From contig NZ_LFXJ01000005.1 in assembly GCF_001183605.1 (NCBI RefSeq), positions 1,165,565-1,229,564 on the forward strand: a stretch of 64,000 nucleotides of DNA. The letters run 5' to 3'. The translations under genes and the position numbers were made by a program. The notes under the pieces are model-generated. The model was not told where the DNA came from. It did no database searches and worked only from the letters and a program-made list of their open reading frames with translations. This stretch comes from Lysinibacillus xylanilyticus (GTDB lineage Bacteria; Bacillota; Bacilli; Bacillales_A; Planococcaceae). Below are positions 51,975 through 60,771 of this stretch, in pieces. Positions within the stretch are counted from its first letter, which is position 1. Every line of letters starts with the position of its first letter.

Positions 51975-52850
51975 TTATTCAAAACGACCATGTCTTTCAG
52001 TAAGCACCCATTTTCGTACATAGCCCATTTTTTCCTGAATATTTTCGATTGTTTTTTCACTTTGAAATGCCTTTTGCATGACGGTGTAGCGCAAATCGGT
52101 GGCTCTTACATTTGTGCCGATATCCTTTGATATCGTTTGGAAAATTCGCTCAATTGTTTTCGTTGAAACGGATTTTGATTGACTAGCATCGCTAACCCAA
52201 ACCCATTCTCCCAACTTTTCTTCATGGAACTCTTCGGTTGCTTCCTTATAGTGCGCCAGCATGTTCATTAATATTGGAGAAAGCCTTATTTCTCTACGAC
52301 CATTATTGTTTGAAATGAAAACAGCCGATGAGTCGAAGTTAATATGAGACCATTTCATACGTACAATCTCTGCTGGCTTACATCCTGTTTCCATAAGTAG
52401 TTGGACAATGCAGCCATTACGTCTTGCTAGCCAAGCATGCTCTGTTGTTTTAGCGTATTGAAAATAAGTTGGCCAGACATTCGCAATTTGCATTAATTGT
52501 TTCTTTGTTAGTAATGTTAAAGCCTCTTTTTGCCTCTTTTTTGGCTGTAAAATGCCCTCATAGTCAAAGGGCTCCACCCATTCTCTTAATAAGACAAAGT
52601 CTACAAAGCTTCGTATTGTAGCAATTTTATGATTAAATGTGTTGACATTTGTGTAGGCCTCTTTTAAATAATTACTATATGTAAATAATAATTCTTTCAA
52701 ATGATGATCCACATTCATGTAGTTGTTCTCATGAGCAAACGCTAATAATTGCTGTCCATCTATATTGTACTGCTTTTTGGTAGCAGCACTTTTCTTTAAA
52801 GAATTTAATAGTAATAAATAGCTGTTCCATGCTTCCACTAATGTGACCAT
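51975..52850 (-). CDS. Tyrosine recombinase-like protein with degenerate active site
   Basis: A 291-residue protein with a phage-integrase-type core-binding domain (about 10-100) and a catalytic-fold domain (about 115-290). Where the family has TGLRxxE it reads METGCKPAEIVRMKW (Arg replaced by Lys). HxLRH is replaced by ATDLRYTVMQ. No tyrosine occurs in the expected C-terminal position (GYVRKWVLTERHGRFE). The fold is kept but DNA strand cleavage is unlikely. It may bind DNA as a structural factor, or be an inactivated gene with an open frame. The ATG has GGAGG upstream. Confidence 0.75.
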   Translation of the reverse strand: MVTLVEAWNSYLLLLNSLKKSAATKKQYNIDGQQLLAFAHENNYMNVDHHLKELLFTYSNYLKEAYTNVNTFNHKIATIRSFVDFVLLREWVEPFDYEGILQPKKRQKEALTLLTKKQLMQIANVWPTYFQYAKTTEHAWLARRNGCIVQLLMETGCKPAEIVRMKWSHINFDSSAVFISNNNGRREIRLSPILMNMLAHYKEATEEFHEEKLGEWVWVSDASQSKSVSTKTIERIFQTISKDIGTNVRATDLRYTVMQKAFQSEKTIENIQEKMGYVRKWVLTERHGRFE

Positions 52851-53220
52851 CTTGTTCCCTCCTTATATAACTGTGCGTGTGTTTATTTTAGTTTACTATA
52901 TTTTGGGTGCGTACGTTTAATATAAATTAATATAAAGTATAATGTCGGATAATCTGTATTAAAGGTTCACTAACCCGCTTCTATTGTTCAATAGTTCCTT
53001 TTACAATGAAGAAACAAATATTCCTATTGCAGTGTCTCACATCCTTTGCTTTCTTACAATAGTAATTCCACTCACCCTGTTGTAGTACAAATTCTTTAAA
53101 AAACCACTATTTTTGTATAACAGGGCTTATTTACATGAAAATTCGTATAATTTAGTGTTTATAACCGTTTGTGTTATATAATAAGTTTATCAACTATAAA
53201 ATGTAGGGGGCTTTTTAAGT
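52851..53220. other. Intergenic region with the enoyl-CoA hydratase promoter
   Basis: Mostly AT-rich with no gene. Near 53165-53182 CCGTTTGTGTTATATAATAA contains a TATAAT -10 about 35 bases before the next start, whose ribosome site is GTAGGGGGC. A second TTTGTATAACAGGG lies near 53112. Confidence 0.5.
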
Positions 53221-54015
53221 ATGCAAGTAAAAACAACTCGACTTGAAGCAGAAGACGCAAAAATTATTTATCAAGAAACAGCCGGGTTAGCGATCATTAC
53301 GATCCATCGACCACAGGCTAAAAACGCACTAACAGCAAATATGTGGGATCAATTAGCTAAAATTGCCCTACAAGTATTAGATAATCCGAAAAATAAAGTA
53401 TTAATTTTACGCGGCTCTGGTGAAAACTTTACGGCCGGCTCTGATATTAAAGAATTCAACGCAATTTCCCTTGAAAAAGCTGAAGAAGCATTTGTACATA
53501 TGGAAAAAACTATTTCTACAATTGAGCGTTTACCAATTCCAACGATTGGTGTTATTAACGGTCCCGCAATGGGAGCTGGTTTAGAGCTTGCATTAGCTTG
53601 TGATATTCGCATCGGCTCTGAAAAAGCAAAGCTCGGTATCCCTGTCGGTAAATTAGGTATCACTTTAAATAACAAATTTGCACAGCGCTTAGTTCAACTA
53701 GTTGGCCCTTCAACAACAAAGGATTTAGTATTTACCGGTCGTATGTTTAAAGCTGAAGAAGCCTTCAAGCTTGGTATGCTAAACTACTTAGTAACTGAAA
53801 AAGACTTAAATAAATACATGATTCGTATGGGCAAGCTTGTGGCAGGAATGTCACCTGAATCTTTATTAGCTGTGAAGCAATCTGTACAAGAATGCGTGGA
53901 CAGTGTACCATCACTATGGCAAGGGTCAACACCGTTTGTCGGAAATGATTTTGCAGAAGGCTGCCGTGCCTTTGTAGAAAAACGTCAGCCGCAATTTACG
54001 CGTCAATCAAAATAA
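53221..54015 (+). CDS. Enoyl-CoA hydratase/isomerase family protein
   Basis: A 264-residue crotonase-fold enzyme. ITIHRPQAKNALTANMWDQL and LRGSGENFTAGSDIKEFNAI form the first oxyanion-hole loop. IGVINGPAMGAGLELALACD IRI carries the second and the Glu position. GKLGITLNNKFAQRLVQLVG follows. It hydrates or isomerises acyl-CoA; a Ser-Asp pair in GSDIKEF resembles members that are not simple fatty-acid hydratases. ATG with AGGGGG upstream. Single transcript with a terminator. Confidence 0.88.
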   Translation: MQVKTTRLEAEDAKIIYQETAGLAIITIHRPQAKNALTANMWDQLAKIALQVLDNPKNKVLILRGSGENFTAGSDIKEFNAISLEKAEEAFVHMEKTISTIERLPIPTIGVINGPAMGAGLELALACDIRIGSEKAKLGIPVGKLGITLNNKFAQRLVQLVGPSTTKDLVFTGRMFKAEEAFKLGMLNYLVTEKDLNKYMIRMGKLVAGMSPESLLAVKQSVQECVDSVPSLWQGSTPFVGNDFAEGCRAFVEKRQPQFTRQSK

Positions 54016-54018
54016 TAA

Positions 54019-54063
54019 ACAGGTACTCTCCTCGCTCTCATGCGAATGGAGTACCTGTTTTTT
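54019..54063. terminator. Terminator between enoyl-CoA hydratase and convergent gene
   Basis: ACAGGTACTC and GAGTACCTGT flank a GCTCTCATGCGA-type loop, followed by TTTTTT on the plus strand and overlapping the end of the minus-strand gene. Confidence 0.85.
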
Positions 54064-54877
54064 AAGATTTTCGCTTAAATTCTACTGACTTAATATGGAG
54101 ATGAATCGCATCTAATTCATAACCAAAATGCTGATGAAATTCATCCTGTATCATTTTTTGTAATGCATACAATCGATCTGGTAAGGAATAATTAATGGGT
54201 AGTTTTAGCTGTAATGTAATCGTTGCTTGCGCTAGATCACCTAATACGAATTGTACGTGTTCGACTTTATGTACAATATCTTGTTTGGCACAACAATATG
54301 TTAGTAGCTGCACATAAACATGCTTCCCAATATCGATATACTCCTGTTGAAAATCAGGACGAACAATCGTCGTTTCCCCTATTTTTTCACGCTTCGAAGT
54401 GAAAATCTCTATCCCTCTTTGAACGAGTCGTTTAAAAAAGTTTTGTTCGACTTGTCGATACGGTATTGGCATGACGTGCTTCCCTTGTGTCTGCCGAATA
54501 AAACGAGCTTTGGCAATTTCTTTTTGGGAACGTACATCCTCAACATAGTAATATTTATCGATAGGACCAAGCTCTAACTGTCGGGCTATCGTTTTTGTCA
54601 TTTTATCGGACGTGCCGATCAATAAAATCGACTGTACCTTATATGTATCAAGTGCTTTTTTTACTTCCTCGCAGTGTGTATCATCTGTAAAAATAGCTCG
54701 TCGAACGGCTGTAATCGTATTTTTCTCAAATTTTGCGGAGATTCCCGCTACTTTCACACCATTGACAATGAGAAGACCATCATCAATAAGAGCCTCTACA
54801 CCGATTTTATGTGCGAAAACAAGTGCGCTTGTACTTTTCCCTGTTCCACTTGGACCACTTAAAGAATAAACATTCAT
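54062..54877 (-). CDS. P-loop NTPase fused to an unknown C-terminal domain
   Basis: A 271-residue protein. Residues 1-120 hold a P-loop (SLSGPSGTGKST, about 5-16), an acidic strand (EALIDDGLLIVNGVKVAGIS) and TDDTHCEEVKKALDTYKVQS. The middle is basic (KARFIRQTQGKHVMPIPYRQ VEQNFFKRLVQRG). Residues ~185-271 (DIGKHVYVQLLTYCCAKQDI, EHVQFVLGDLAQATITLQLK, AIHLHIKSVEF) look like an Asp23/alkaline-shock-type fold, though that assignment is tentative. The order resembles small regulatory kinase-type proteins, but no substrate is known. AAGGAG precedes the ATG. Confidence 0.65.
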   Translation of the reverse strand: MNVYSLSGPSGTGKSTSALVFAHKIGVEALIDDGLLIVNGVKVAGISAKFEKNTITAVRRAIFTDDTHCEEVKKALDTYKVQSILLIGTSDKMTKTIARQLELGPIDKYYYVEDVRSQKEIAKARFIRQTQGKHVMPIPYRQVEQNFFKRLVQRGIEIFTSKREKIGETTIVRPDFQQEYIDIGKHVYVQLLTYCCAKQDIVHKVEHVQFVLGDLAQATITLQLKLPINYSLPDRLYALQKMIQDEFHQHFGYELDAIHLHIKSVEFKRKS

Positions 54878-54954
54878 GACAAACAGCTCCTTTCCATTTC
54901 ATGATAGCAGAAACGTAACAATTTTTCCGTCAATATTATTATTCCCATTGTTAT

Positions 54955-55062
54955 CAATTATGCCTCGGCATAATTGTATCTGTCGTTTTGCTTTCACTAC
55001 AGATAAACAATGCGTCGTGCAAGCACAACGCACTCCATTCCGATTCCGCTAGACTATGCACA
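54955..55062. repeat. Family A repeat, third copy (variant)
   Basis: CAATTATGCC-TC-GGCATAATTG, then a different middle (CTGTCGTTTTGCTTTCACTA) and ATGCGTCGTGCAAGCACAAC GCACTCC, a compensated version of the TTTGTGCAAGCACAAAG hairpin at 16113, followed by ATTCCGATTCCG. The GACATCCGC module is absent. Confidence 0.75.
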
Positions 55063-55178
55063 CATCTTCTTCAATTTAGAAATATATTCTTTTTTCAGAA
55101 TAACTTTCCCTTTATGTGCTTTAGTATGATAAAATGTGAACTACTATTCTGTTATACAACTATAAGGAGTGTACTAGT

Positions 55179-56354
55179 TTGAAAATCGTACCATCTAAAA
55201 AAATGTCTTTATTTACACCAGCAATTTTTGGAGATTTAAAAAATCATGCCAAACTGCAGGAAGCTAAAGGCATGAAAATGATTGACTTAAGCTTAGGTAG
55301 TCCAGACCTACCCCCTAACGCAAAAATTCGTGAGCATTTATCGTATAGAGCGGGTTTAGCAGAATCTTACGGGTATACATTAACAGGTACACAACGTTTT
55401 TATGAAGCTGTTAGTCGTTATTATAAACGTCGTAGTAATGTAGATTTAGATCCCGCTTCTGAAATTATTCAAACAATTGGCTCTCAAGAGGGATTAGTGC
55501 ATTTACCAATCGCCTTTTGTGACCCAGGAGATATCGTATTATCCACAAACCCAGCATACGTTGCCTATGATGCAGGGATTCATCTAGCAGGGGCAACACC
55601 TTACTATATGCCACAAACAGCTGACAACGATTATTTACCAGACTTAGACGCTGTTCCTGAAGAGATTGCGCAAAAAGCAAAACTACTAATTTTAAACTTA
55701 CCAGGTAATCCTGTGCCTGCAATGCCTTCAATCGCCTATTTTGAAAAGGTCATTGCCTTTGCGAAAAAATATAACATCATCGTTCTACATGATGCTGCCT
55801 ACTCTGAGTTCTACTTTACTGGTGATGGTCCAATTAGCTTCCTAGCCACTCCTGGCGCAAAAGAAGTTGGGATGGAGATTAACTCTTTATCGAAAAGCTT
55901 TAGCCTTGCTGGTACACGTATCGCTTATATCGCAGGTAATGCTGAGATGATTTCGATTTTAAAACAATTAAAATCAAATTTAGATTTCGGTATTTTCGAG
56001 CCAATTCAAGATGCTGCGGTCGTAGCGCTTGATAACGCAGAAGAAATTACAGCAGGACTACGTGCAACATTCTCAGAACGCCATAAAACATTAATGAACG
56101 GCTTACGTGACTTAGGATGGGATGCAGCCCCTTCTGACGGTGGCATGTTCGTCTGGGCAAAGTATCCATTCGATATTGACTGCACAGAGCTAGCCTTTAA
56201 AATAATTGAACAAGCTGGTATCGTAACAGTCCCTGGTACAGTATTTGGATCAGCTGGACAAGGCTATTTACGTTTAGCACTAGTACAACCAAAAGAATTA
56301 TTACAGGAAGCTGTTGATCGTTTAGCACAAGTGCAAGTTACTTCACAAAAATAA
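55179..56354 (+). CDS. Class I/II PLP-dependent aminotransferase
   Basis: A 391-residue fold I aminotransferase. IDLSLGSPDLPPNAKIREHL is the N-terminal substrate arm, GSQEGLVHLPIAFCDPGDIV the cofactor region, NLPGNPVPAMPS and VLHDAAYSEFYF the PLP phosphate-binding blocks. The Schiff-base Lys is in NSLSKSFSLAGTRIAYIAGN. It is close to LL-diaminopimelate/alanine-type aminotransferases (PatA-like); amino acid specificity is not evident. It starts at TTG 55179, with TAAGGAGTG upstream. Confidence 0.88.
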   Translation: MKIVPSKKMSLFTPAIFGDLKNHAKLQEAKGMKMIDLSLGSPDLPPNAKIREHLSYRAGLAESYGYTLTGTQRFYEAVSRYYKRRSNVDLDPASEIIQTIGSQEGLVHLPIAFCDPGDIVLSTNPAYVAYDAGIHLAGATPYYMPQTADNDYLPDLDAVPEEIAQKAKLLILNLPGNPVPAMPSIAYFEKVIAFAKKYNIIVLHDAAYSEFYFTGDGPISFLATPGAKEVGMEINSLSKSFSLAGTRIAYIAGNAEMISILKQLKSNLDFGIFEPIQDAAVVALDNAEEITAGLRATFSERHKTLMNGLRDLGWDAAPSDGGMFVWAKYPFDIDCTELAFKIIEQAGIVTVPGTVFGSAGQGYLRLALVQPKELLQEAVDRLAQVQVTSQK

Positions 56355-56370
56355 TCATATAAATAACATG

Positions 56371-56407
56371 AAAACCCTTCTAACTTTAATGGTTGGAAGG
56401 GTTTTTG
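56371..56407. terminator. Terminator between aminotransferase and Nudix gene
   Basis: AAAACCCTTC and GAAGGGTTTTT flank TAACTTTAATGGTTG. It serves the aminotransferase and overlaps the last codons of the convergent Nudix gene. Confidence 0.85.
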
Positions 56408-56856
56408 CTATAGCTTTTTATGTAATCTTCAAGTATCGGTCTATCAGGAGGACTAATGTTTTTAGGTAAATCATCTAAAGAGAAAAATTGAAGCATTGTT
56501 GCCTCATTTTGATCATGAACAAGGAGGCCACTATATTCTTTACATTCAAATGCTGTAACAACGATATAAACTTCATCACCGTGCGGATATTGATAATAAA
56601 AATCTTGTCCAGAATAAGTATTGATCAATTTCAGATTTTTTGCCTTCAATCCTGTTTCCTCGAATAATTCTCGATGGGCAACTTGCTCTAATGTTTCACC
56701 TAGCTCCATCGATCCTCCAATTAGTCCCCAACACCTATTATCTAACCGAAGTTGTAATAAAACCTGTTGGCGATTATTAATGATTAATACACAAGCACCG
56801 CACATAATTAATGGTCTAGTCCCAACTATTTTACGCAAATCCTTTATATATCCCAT
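56386..56856 (-). CDS. Nudix hydrolase
   Basis: A 156-residue Nudix enzyme: CGACVLIINNRQQVLLQLRL opens the fold and the Nudix box is GGSMELGETLEQVAHRELFE followed by ETGL (about 47-70). It has the DNRCWGLIGG lead-in typical of ADP-ribose/NADH-pyrophosphatase-type members. AGGAGGGTATTATG gives the start at 56856. Its last codons lie within the terminator hairpin, so it ends tightly against the aminotransferase gene. Confidence 0.87.
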   Translation of the reverse strand: MGYIKDLRKIVGTRPLIMCGACVLIINNRQQVLLQLRLDNRCWGLIGGSMELGETLEQVAHRELFEETGLKAKNLKLINTYSGQDFYYQYPHGDEVYIVVTAFECKEYSGLLVHDQNEATMLQFFSLDDLPKNISPPDRPILEDYIKSYSKNPSNH

Positions 56857-56897
56857 AATACCCTCCTATATATATAAGTTTCATTTATACAACGCTC

Positions 56898-57278
56898 TTA
56901 TTCGTTAAAATTGACTGGTATTTTCACTAACAAATAGTCTTCAGTCCACTTTTGTGTCGCTACAATCAAATTTTCACCATGTTTTTCAAAAAAGAGTCCA
57001 TTTCCATCCTTTTGTTTGAAAGTCCAACCGTTTTGATCAAGCATTTCTTTGATCATTTCATCAGCCACAGATGTATCTCTTTCCTTTATTACATACCATT
57101 CTTGACCGTTTTCGTTCGACAATTTAACCATTTTTGTCTCGGAATCATTTATTTTTTCTATAACTGTTTTTTTACTTATATTTTCTATTGGAAGTGAAGG
57201 AAGATAGAGTTTGTTGTAAAATACGCATGCTCCAACAAGGAAAATTATTATTCCGATTGTTAATAACACCTTTTTCAT
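56898..57278 (-). CDS. Small exported or membrane-anchored protein
   Basis: A 126-residue protein with an N-terminal membrane segment (VLLTIGIIIFLVGACVFYNK) and an extracytoplasmic part of alternating charge (ETKMVKLSNENGQEWYVIKE, MLDQNGWTFKQKDGNGLFFE). No family recognised. GGAGGTGTTATATG gives a good ribosome site. It lies 41 bases upstream of the Nudix start on the same strand, so the two may be transcribed together. Confidence 0.68.
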   Translation of the reverse strand: MKKVLLTIGIIIFLVGACVFYNKLYLPSLPIENISKKTVIEKINDSETKMVKLSNENGQEWYVIKERDTSVADEMIKEMLDQNGWTFKQKDGNGLFFEKHGENLIVATQKWTEDYLLVKIPVNFNE

Positions 57279-57711
57279 ATAACACCTCCAGTTAATTTTC
57301 TATAAATATCCATAAATACCTTCCCTACCCTATTTTACTGCGGATTTAAATTGAATGGATACTACTTTAGCAAATTCTTCTTTCCAATGTCTTGCAGAAT
57401 AGAGGAATTACTAGATAAATACATGATTAAAATAGTGAATCAAAAATATTTTATTGGAGGCTAATATAATGTTTGGACAGGAATAATAAGCAGACTTTCA
57501 TGGATCAACATTTTATGCTGATCTATGAAAGTAGCATTAATAAATGGATACGTGGGAGCGATTTACACCCTTAAATGTTGTTTTTCTTAATGATTGAGGG
57601 ACGGGTTTGACAGAGTCCGAAGTTTGATCTTTTTTTAAAAAAATTTGTCTGTGAATTTGAATTAAAGTTATGATGATTTATTTATTATTGACGTAGTATT
57701 TCATCTTATTC
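57279..57711. other. Gene-free stretch with one strong hairpin
   Basis: CTTTCATGGATCA and TGATCTATGAAAG form a hairpin at about 57494-57530, without a T tract. A GGAGG is followed by the five-codon frame ATGTTTGGACAGGAATAA near 57468. Nothing else is evident. Confidence 0.45.
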
Positions 57712-57951
57712 TTAAGCTTCATTTTCGATAAATGTGAACATTTTCATTATCTTTTTAACTACAAAAGGTAGTAAGTTAGAAGCTATAAATGCAACCACAA
57801 AAGCAATTCCCCATGCTTTCAACCATGATTTAAGGAATAAAGCTGTATATCCAACATTCATTGAAGTCATAACGAAAGAGATAATACTAGATATACCTAA
57901 AATCATAAAGATACTAAAAATTAATGGTTCGAATTTTTTATTGATTTTCAA
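57712..57951 (-). CDS. DUF2798 family membrane protein
   Basis: A 79-residue protein, MKINKKFEPLIFSIFMILGI SSIISFVMTSMNVG..KSWLKAWGIAFVVAFIASNLLPFVVK, with two membrane helices. This is the usual DUF2798 pattern. I start at TTG 57951 (AAAAGGTG upstream), giving the standard MKINKKF opening rather than the GTG three codons earlier. Function unknown in the family. Confidence 0.83.
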   Translation of the reverse strand: MKINKKFEPLIFSIFMILGISSIISFVMTSMNVGYTALFLKSWLKAWGIAFVVAFIASNLLPFVVKKIMKMFTFIENEA

Positions 57952-58229
57952 AATTAACACCTTTTTCTATATATTCAACGCTATCAAATTTAATTAACAT
58001 CTAATCTTACAGTTTAAAATATAGATTGTCCAGGTTGATTTACTCGGAATCATTTATTAATTCTATAATTGCTTTTCTGTAAATCCTCCTATTGTATATG
58101 TGAGTCATGATGATAGTAAAGGGCATGAAATTATTTTGGTCATAACTTTATTGATTAAAAAGAATCGGGATATGAAGAATAACCTTACAAAAAATCCTCC
58201 GAATAAAAATATTCGAAGGAAGGTAATTA

Positions 58230-58580
58230 CTATTTATTTGTTATTTTTTCTTTTACTCTTTTCTTTAAATAATTATATTGTTTGTCATTTGTATCAGCAA
58301 AAGCTTCTTCTCTATTAGAAGGAACATCCATATATTCAAAAGAACTAAGAAATTGGCTTTCTGTAAAATCATAACGTTTTCCATTGATTTCATTATAAAA
58401 ATGCCATCCATCTTCAAGATCTGTCTTTAATATTTCTCCTCCATACAAATCATTTATCACTAGTGCTGTTACACCACATTACCCTTTTGCAGGATTCTTT
58501 ATAGTCCACTTAGAACTTGATTCTATCGACCAAGATTGAAATAAAATATTTTGTATGTGTCCCCCTTCGAAAAATAACAT
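58230..58580 (-). pseudogene. YunG-like protein, interrupted by a nonsense codon
   Basis: ATG at 58580 reads MLFFEGGHIQNILFQSWSIE then SSSKWTIKNPAKG, hits TAA (58481-58479), and continues in frame CGVTALVINDLYGGEILKTD, LEDGWHFYNEINGKRYDFTE SQF to the stop at 58230. YunG proteins have KGQCGVTALVIND here, so a CAA glutamine codon has become TAA. The 117-codon total is normal for the family. The part after the stop also has a GTG that could start a fragment. Recent loss of function is the simplest reading. Confidence 0.82.
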
Positions 58581-58792
58581 TTCCCCATCTCCTATCTAGT
58601 GGCATTTATGTAGCTTCAATCTCTTCTAGAAACGAGAACGCATAAATAAACTTCATGAACAACAACAAGGCCTACCTTCTCCTTAACAAGTTAAACATGA
58701 AATAACCGCTACGAATAAAGATATATTGCTTGACGCTAACCCATTTTTATTGTGTGGCATCATTTTTTCAACTTTCAACACCCGTAGTTCAA

Positions 58793-59986
58793 TTACTTTT
58801 TCTCGGTCGCGTAATAAATCATCGCAATGGTCGGTAAAGCTATTCCAATCAATAATGCTGCTTTCCAACCAGCCATGGCGTATGCCCATGCTCCTGTCGC
58901 AGAACCTATAGCACCACCAGCAAAGAAAATGGCCATGTATAAACCGTTAAGTCGGCTTCGAATCTCTGCTCCAAATGAGAAAATAGCACGTTGACCAAGG
59001 ACCAGATTAGCGGAAACTCCCATATCTAAAAGAATGGCCGAAACTACTAAAATTACTAATGCTAATGTTGAGCCGCTTTGGATCATAATAGGTAAAATTA
59101 CAGAAATGATAACTGAAGCTAAAGCTAATCCTGTAGCTGGTCGAATCCAATCTTTATCAGCTAGACGGCCTGCCACAGGTGCAGCTACCGCCCCAGATAC
59201 TCCTACCAATGCGAACAATGCAACTTCTTTTTGAGAAAAATCGAATATTGGACTGGTCAATAACAAAGGAACAGTTGTCCAGAACAAACTAAAAGTTCCA
59301 AACACACAAAAGTGATAAATTGCTCTACGTTGTAGGACTGGTGTCGTTTTGAGTAAATGCAACATAGATACCAGCAGTGTTGGATATTGTGTTGTTGTCA
59401 TCGGCTGCCTTGTAGGAAGTAATTTTACTAATACAAGAGCCAGAACAAAAATTATTGCAGCGGAAAAGACGAATATAGCGCGCCAGCCCATAAACTCCGC
59501 CATAATACTTGATAACGGACGAGCGAGCATGATACCAAGTAACAAACCACTCATAACATTACCCACATTGCGGCCACGTGTGGCATCGGGAGAAAGATGA
59601 GCTGCGTACGGTACGAGTACCTGAGCTGCGACAGAGCCTAACCCAATAAACAGTGAAGTTGCAAGAAATAGCGTAGCGCTTTTGACTACTGCAGCCATCG
59701 CCAACACGATTGCAGTGAAGAGCAATAACGAAACAACAAGTTTTCGGTTTTCTAGGATATCTCCCAAAGGAACGATAAATAATAATCCGATTCCGTAACC
59801 GATTTGAGTCAGCGTGACGATGAGGCCAGCTGCTCCGGAAGATAATCCGAGTGTAGAACTGATGGGTCCTACTAAAGGCTGCGCATAATAGAGATTTGCA
59901 ACAATTACGCCACAAGCTATAGCCAGAATGAGTATAATCCACGTTGAAACAGGTTTCTCCATTTTTTGTTTTGTGATTGAACTCAT
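58793..59986 (-). CDS. MFS transporter, probable drug/solute exporter
   Basis: A 397-residue major facilitator with 12 predicted membrane helices. [20 protein letters not shown] opens the family's first motif; [13 protein letters not shown] is the loop 2-3 motif A-like segment; [20 protein letters not shown] and [20 protein letters not shown] are typical of YnfM-like exporters. Substrate unknown. It is preceded by a TetR gene on the same strand with shared operator sites, so expression is probably inducible. Confidence 0.87.
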   Translation of the reverse strand: MSSITKQKMEKPVSTWIILILAIACGVIVANLYYAQPLVGPISSTLGLSSGAAGLIVTLTQIGYGIGLLFIVPLGDILENRKLVVSLLLFTAIVLAMAAVVKSATLFLATSLFIGLGSVAAQVLVPYAAHLSPDATRGRNVGNVMSGLLLGIMLARPLSSIMAEFMGWRAIFVFSAAIIFVLALVLVKLLPTRQPMTTTQYPTLLVSMLHLLKTTPVLQRRAIYHFCVFGTFSLFWTTVPLLLTSPIFDFSQKEVALFALVGVSGAVAAPVAGRLADKDWIRPATGLALASVIISVILPIMIQSGSTLALVILVVSAILLDMGVSANLVLGQRAIFSFGAEIRSRLNGLYMAIFFAGGAIGSATGAWAYAMAGWKAALLIGIALPTIAMIYYATEKK

Positions 59987-60023
59987 AGAATACTCCCTCT
60001 CACTTTATTTAGGTGCATTTATC

Positions 60024-60037
60024 GGAATGATCATTCC
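60024..60037. promoter_or_regulatory. Palindromic operator between TetR and MFS genes
   Basis: GGAATGATCATTCC is a perfect 14-base palindrome in the 71-base gap ahead of the MFS start. A matching degenerate site lies at 60674-60687 upstream of the TetR gene. Confidence 0.65.
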
Positions 60038-60057
60038 AGTAATATTAAAAAATTTGC

Positions 60058-60633
60058 CTATAGCATCTCAATTACAGTATTCATCATGTCATATATAATT
60101 TTTTTGTTGGTTTTGACCTTGGATACTACATTGATACTATGATTAAGGTTTAGTAATAGATGTGATAGAGCCTTAATATCTTTCTTAGGGTCGATTTCTC
60201 CCGTCTGCTGTCCTTTACTTAAAAGTTCATAGAAAGAGTGTTCTAATTCCTCAAAACCGTCTTGTATTAATTTACGTAATTGTTCATCCGGTGAATCCAA
60301 ACCAATGATTGCGTTTGTAATCAAGCATCCTTTGGGCAAATCATCATCACATGCGGAAGTAATATGCTGATCAAAAAACTGACGTATTCCAACTTTCGCA
60401 GACGGCGCATTTACTAAGAGATTTCGTTTATTTTTACTGATTTTTTTGTAATGCTGTATTGCCTCAATATAAAGTGTCTGTTTGTCAATAAAGGTTTCGT
60501 ACAAACTAGATCTGCTTAATTCCATAGCTTCTAACAAATCCGGAATACTTGTTGCATCATAGCCTTTTTCCCAAAAAACTAACATTGCCTTATGGAGTAC
60601 GCACTCCTTGTCAAACTCTTTTGAACGTCCGAT
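60058..60633 (-). CDS. TetR family repressor, apparently starting at ATC
   Basis: A 191-residue regulator if read from ATC at 60633. The start would read IGRSKEFDKECVLHKAMLVF WEKGYDATSIPDLLEAMELS RSSLYETF, a normal TetR helix-turn-helix. AAAGGAGG lies exactly eight bases before that ATC. The first canonical start (ATG 60585) would remove helix 1 and has no ribosome site. So either ATC is used or an ATG has mutated. It probably represses the MFS gene downstream through GGAAtgatcaTTCC-type sites. Confidence 0.8.
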   Translation of the reverse strand: MGRSKEFDKECVLHKAMLVFWEKGYDATSIPDLLEAMELSRSSLYETFIDKQTLYIEAIQHYKKISKNKRNLLVNAPSAKVGIRQFFDQHITSACDDDLPKGCLITNAIIGLDSPDEQLRKLIQDGFEELEHSFYELLSKGQQTGEIDPKKDIKALSHLLLNLNHSINVVSKVKTNKKIIYDMMNTVIEML

Positions 60634-60673
60634 AGTTAATTCCTCCTTTCAATAAAAACAGTATAATTTTTCC

Positions 60674-60687
60674 GGAACGAATAGTCC
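60674..60687. promoter_or_regulatory. Second operator half-palindrome upstream of the TetR gene
   Basis: GGAACGAATAGTCC resembles the site at 60024 (CTGGAxxxxxCGTTCCGG layout). It overlaps the region where the TetR promoter is expected (TATACTGGAC). Confidence 0.5.
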
Positions 60688-60731
60688 AGTATAAATATTA
60701 CAATTCAATTTAGTTTTTAACATACCCTAAT

Positions 60732-60764
60732 AAAAAAACAGCTACTGCACTTTCGCAGTAACTG
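60732..60764 (-). terminator. Terminator of the AI-2E transporter gene
   Basis: ACAGTTACTGC and GCAGTAGCTGT flank GAAAGT on the minus strand, followed by TTTTTTT, eight bases after the stop at 60772. Confidence 0.88.
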
Positions 60765-60771
60765 TCCCTTC

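Noticed and set aside
53349..53675. 108-codon frame opposite the enoyl-CoA hydratase
   Set aside because: Antisense shadow without ribosome site.
57468..57485. Five-codon frame after GGAGG
   Set aside because: Too short and without context to call a gene; noted as part of a gene-free stretch.
59559..59942. 127-codon frame inside the MFS gene
   Set aside because: Same-strand shadow in another frame; composition (Arg/Cys/Ser-rich) is typical of out-of-frame reading.
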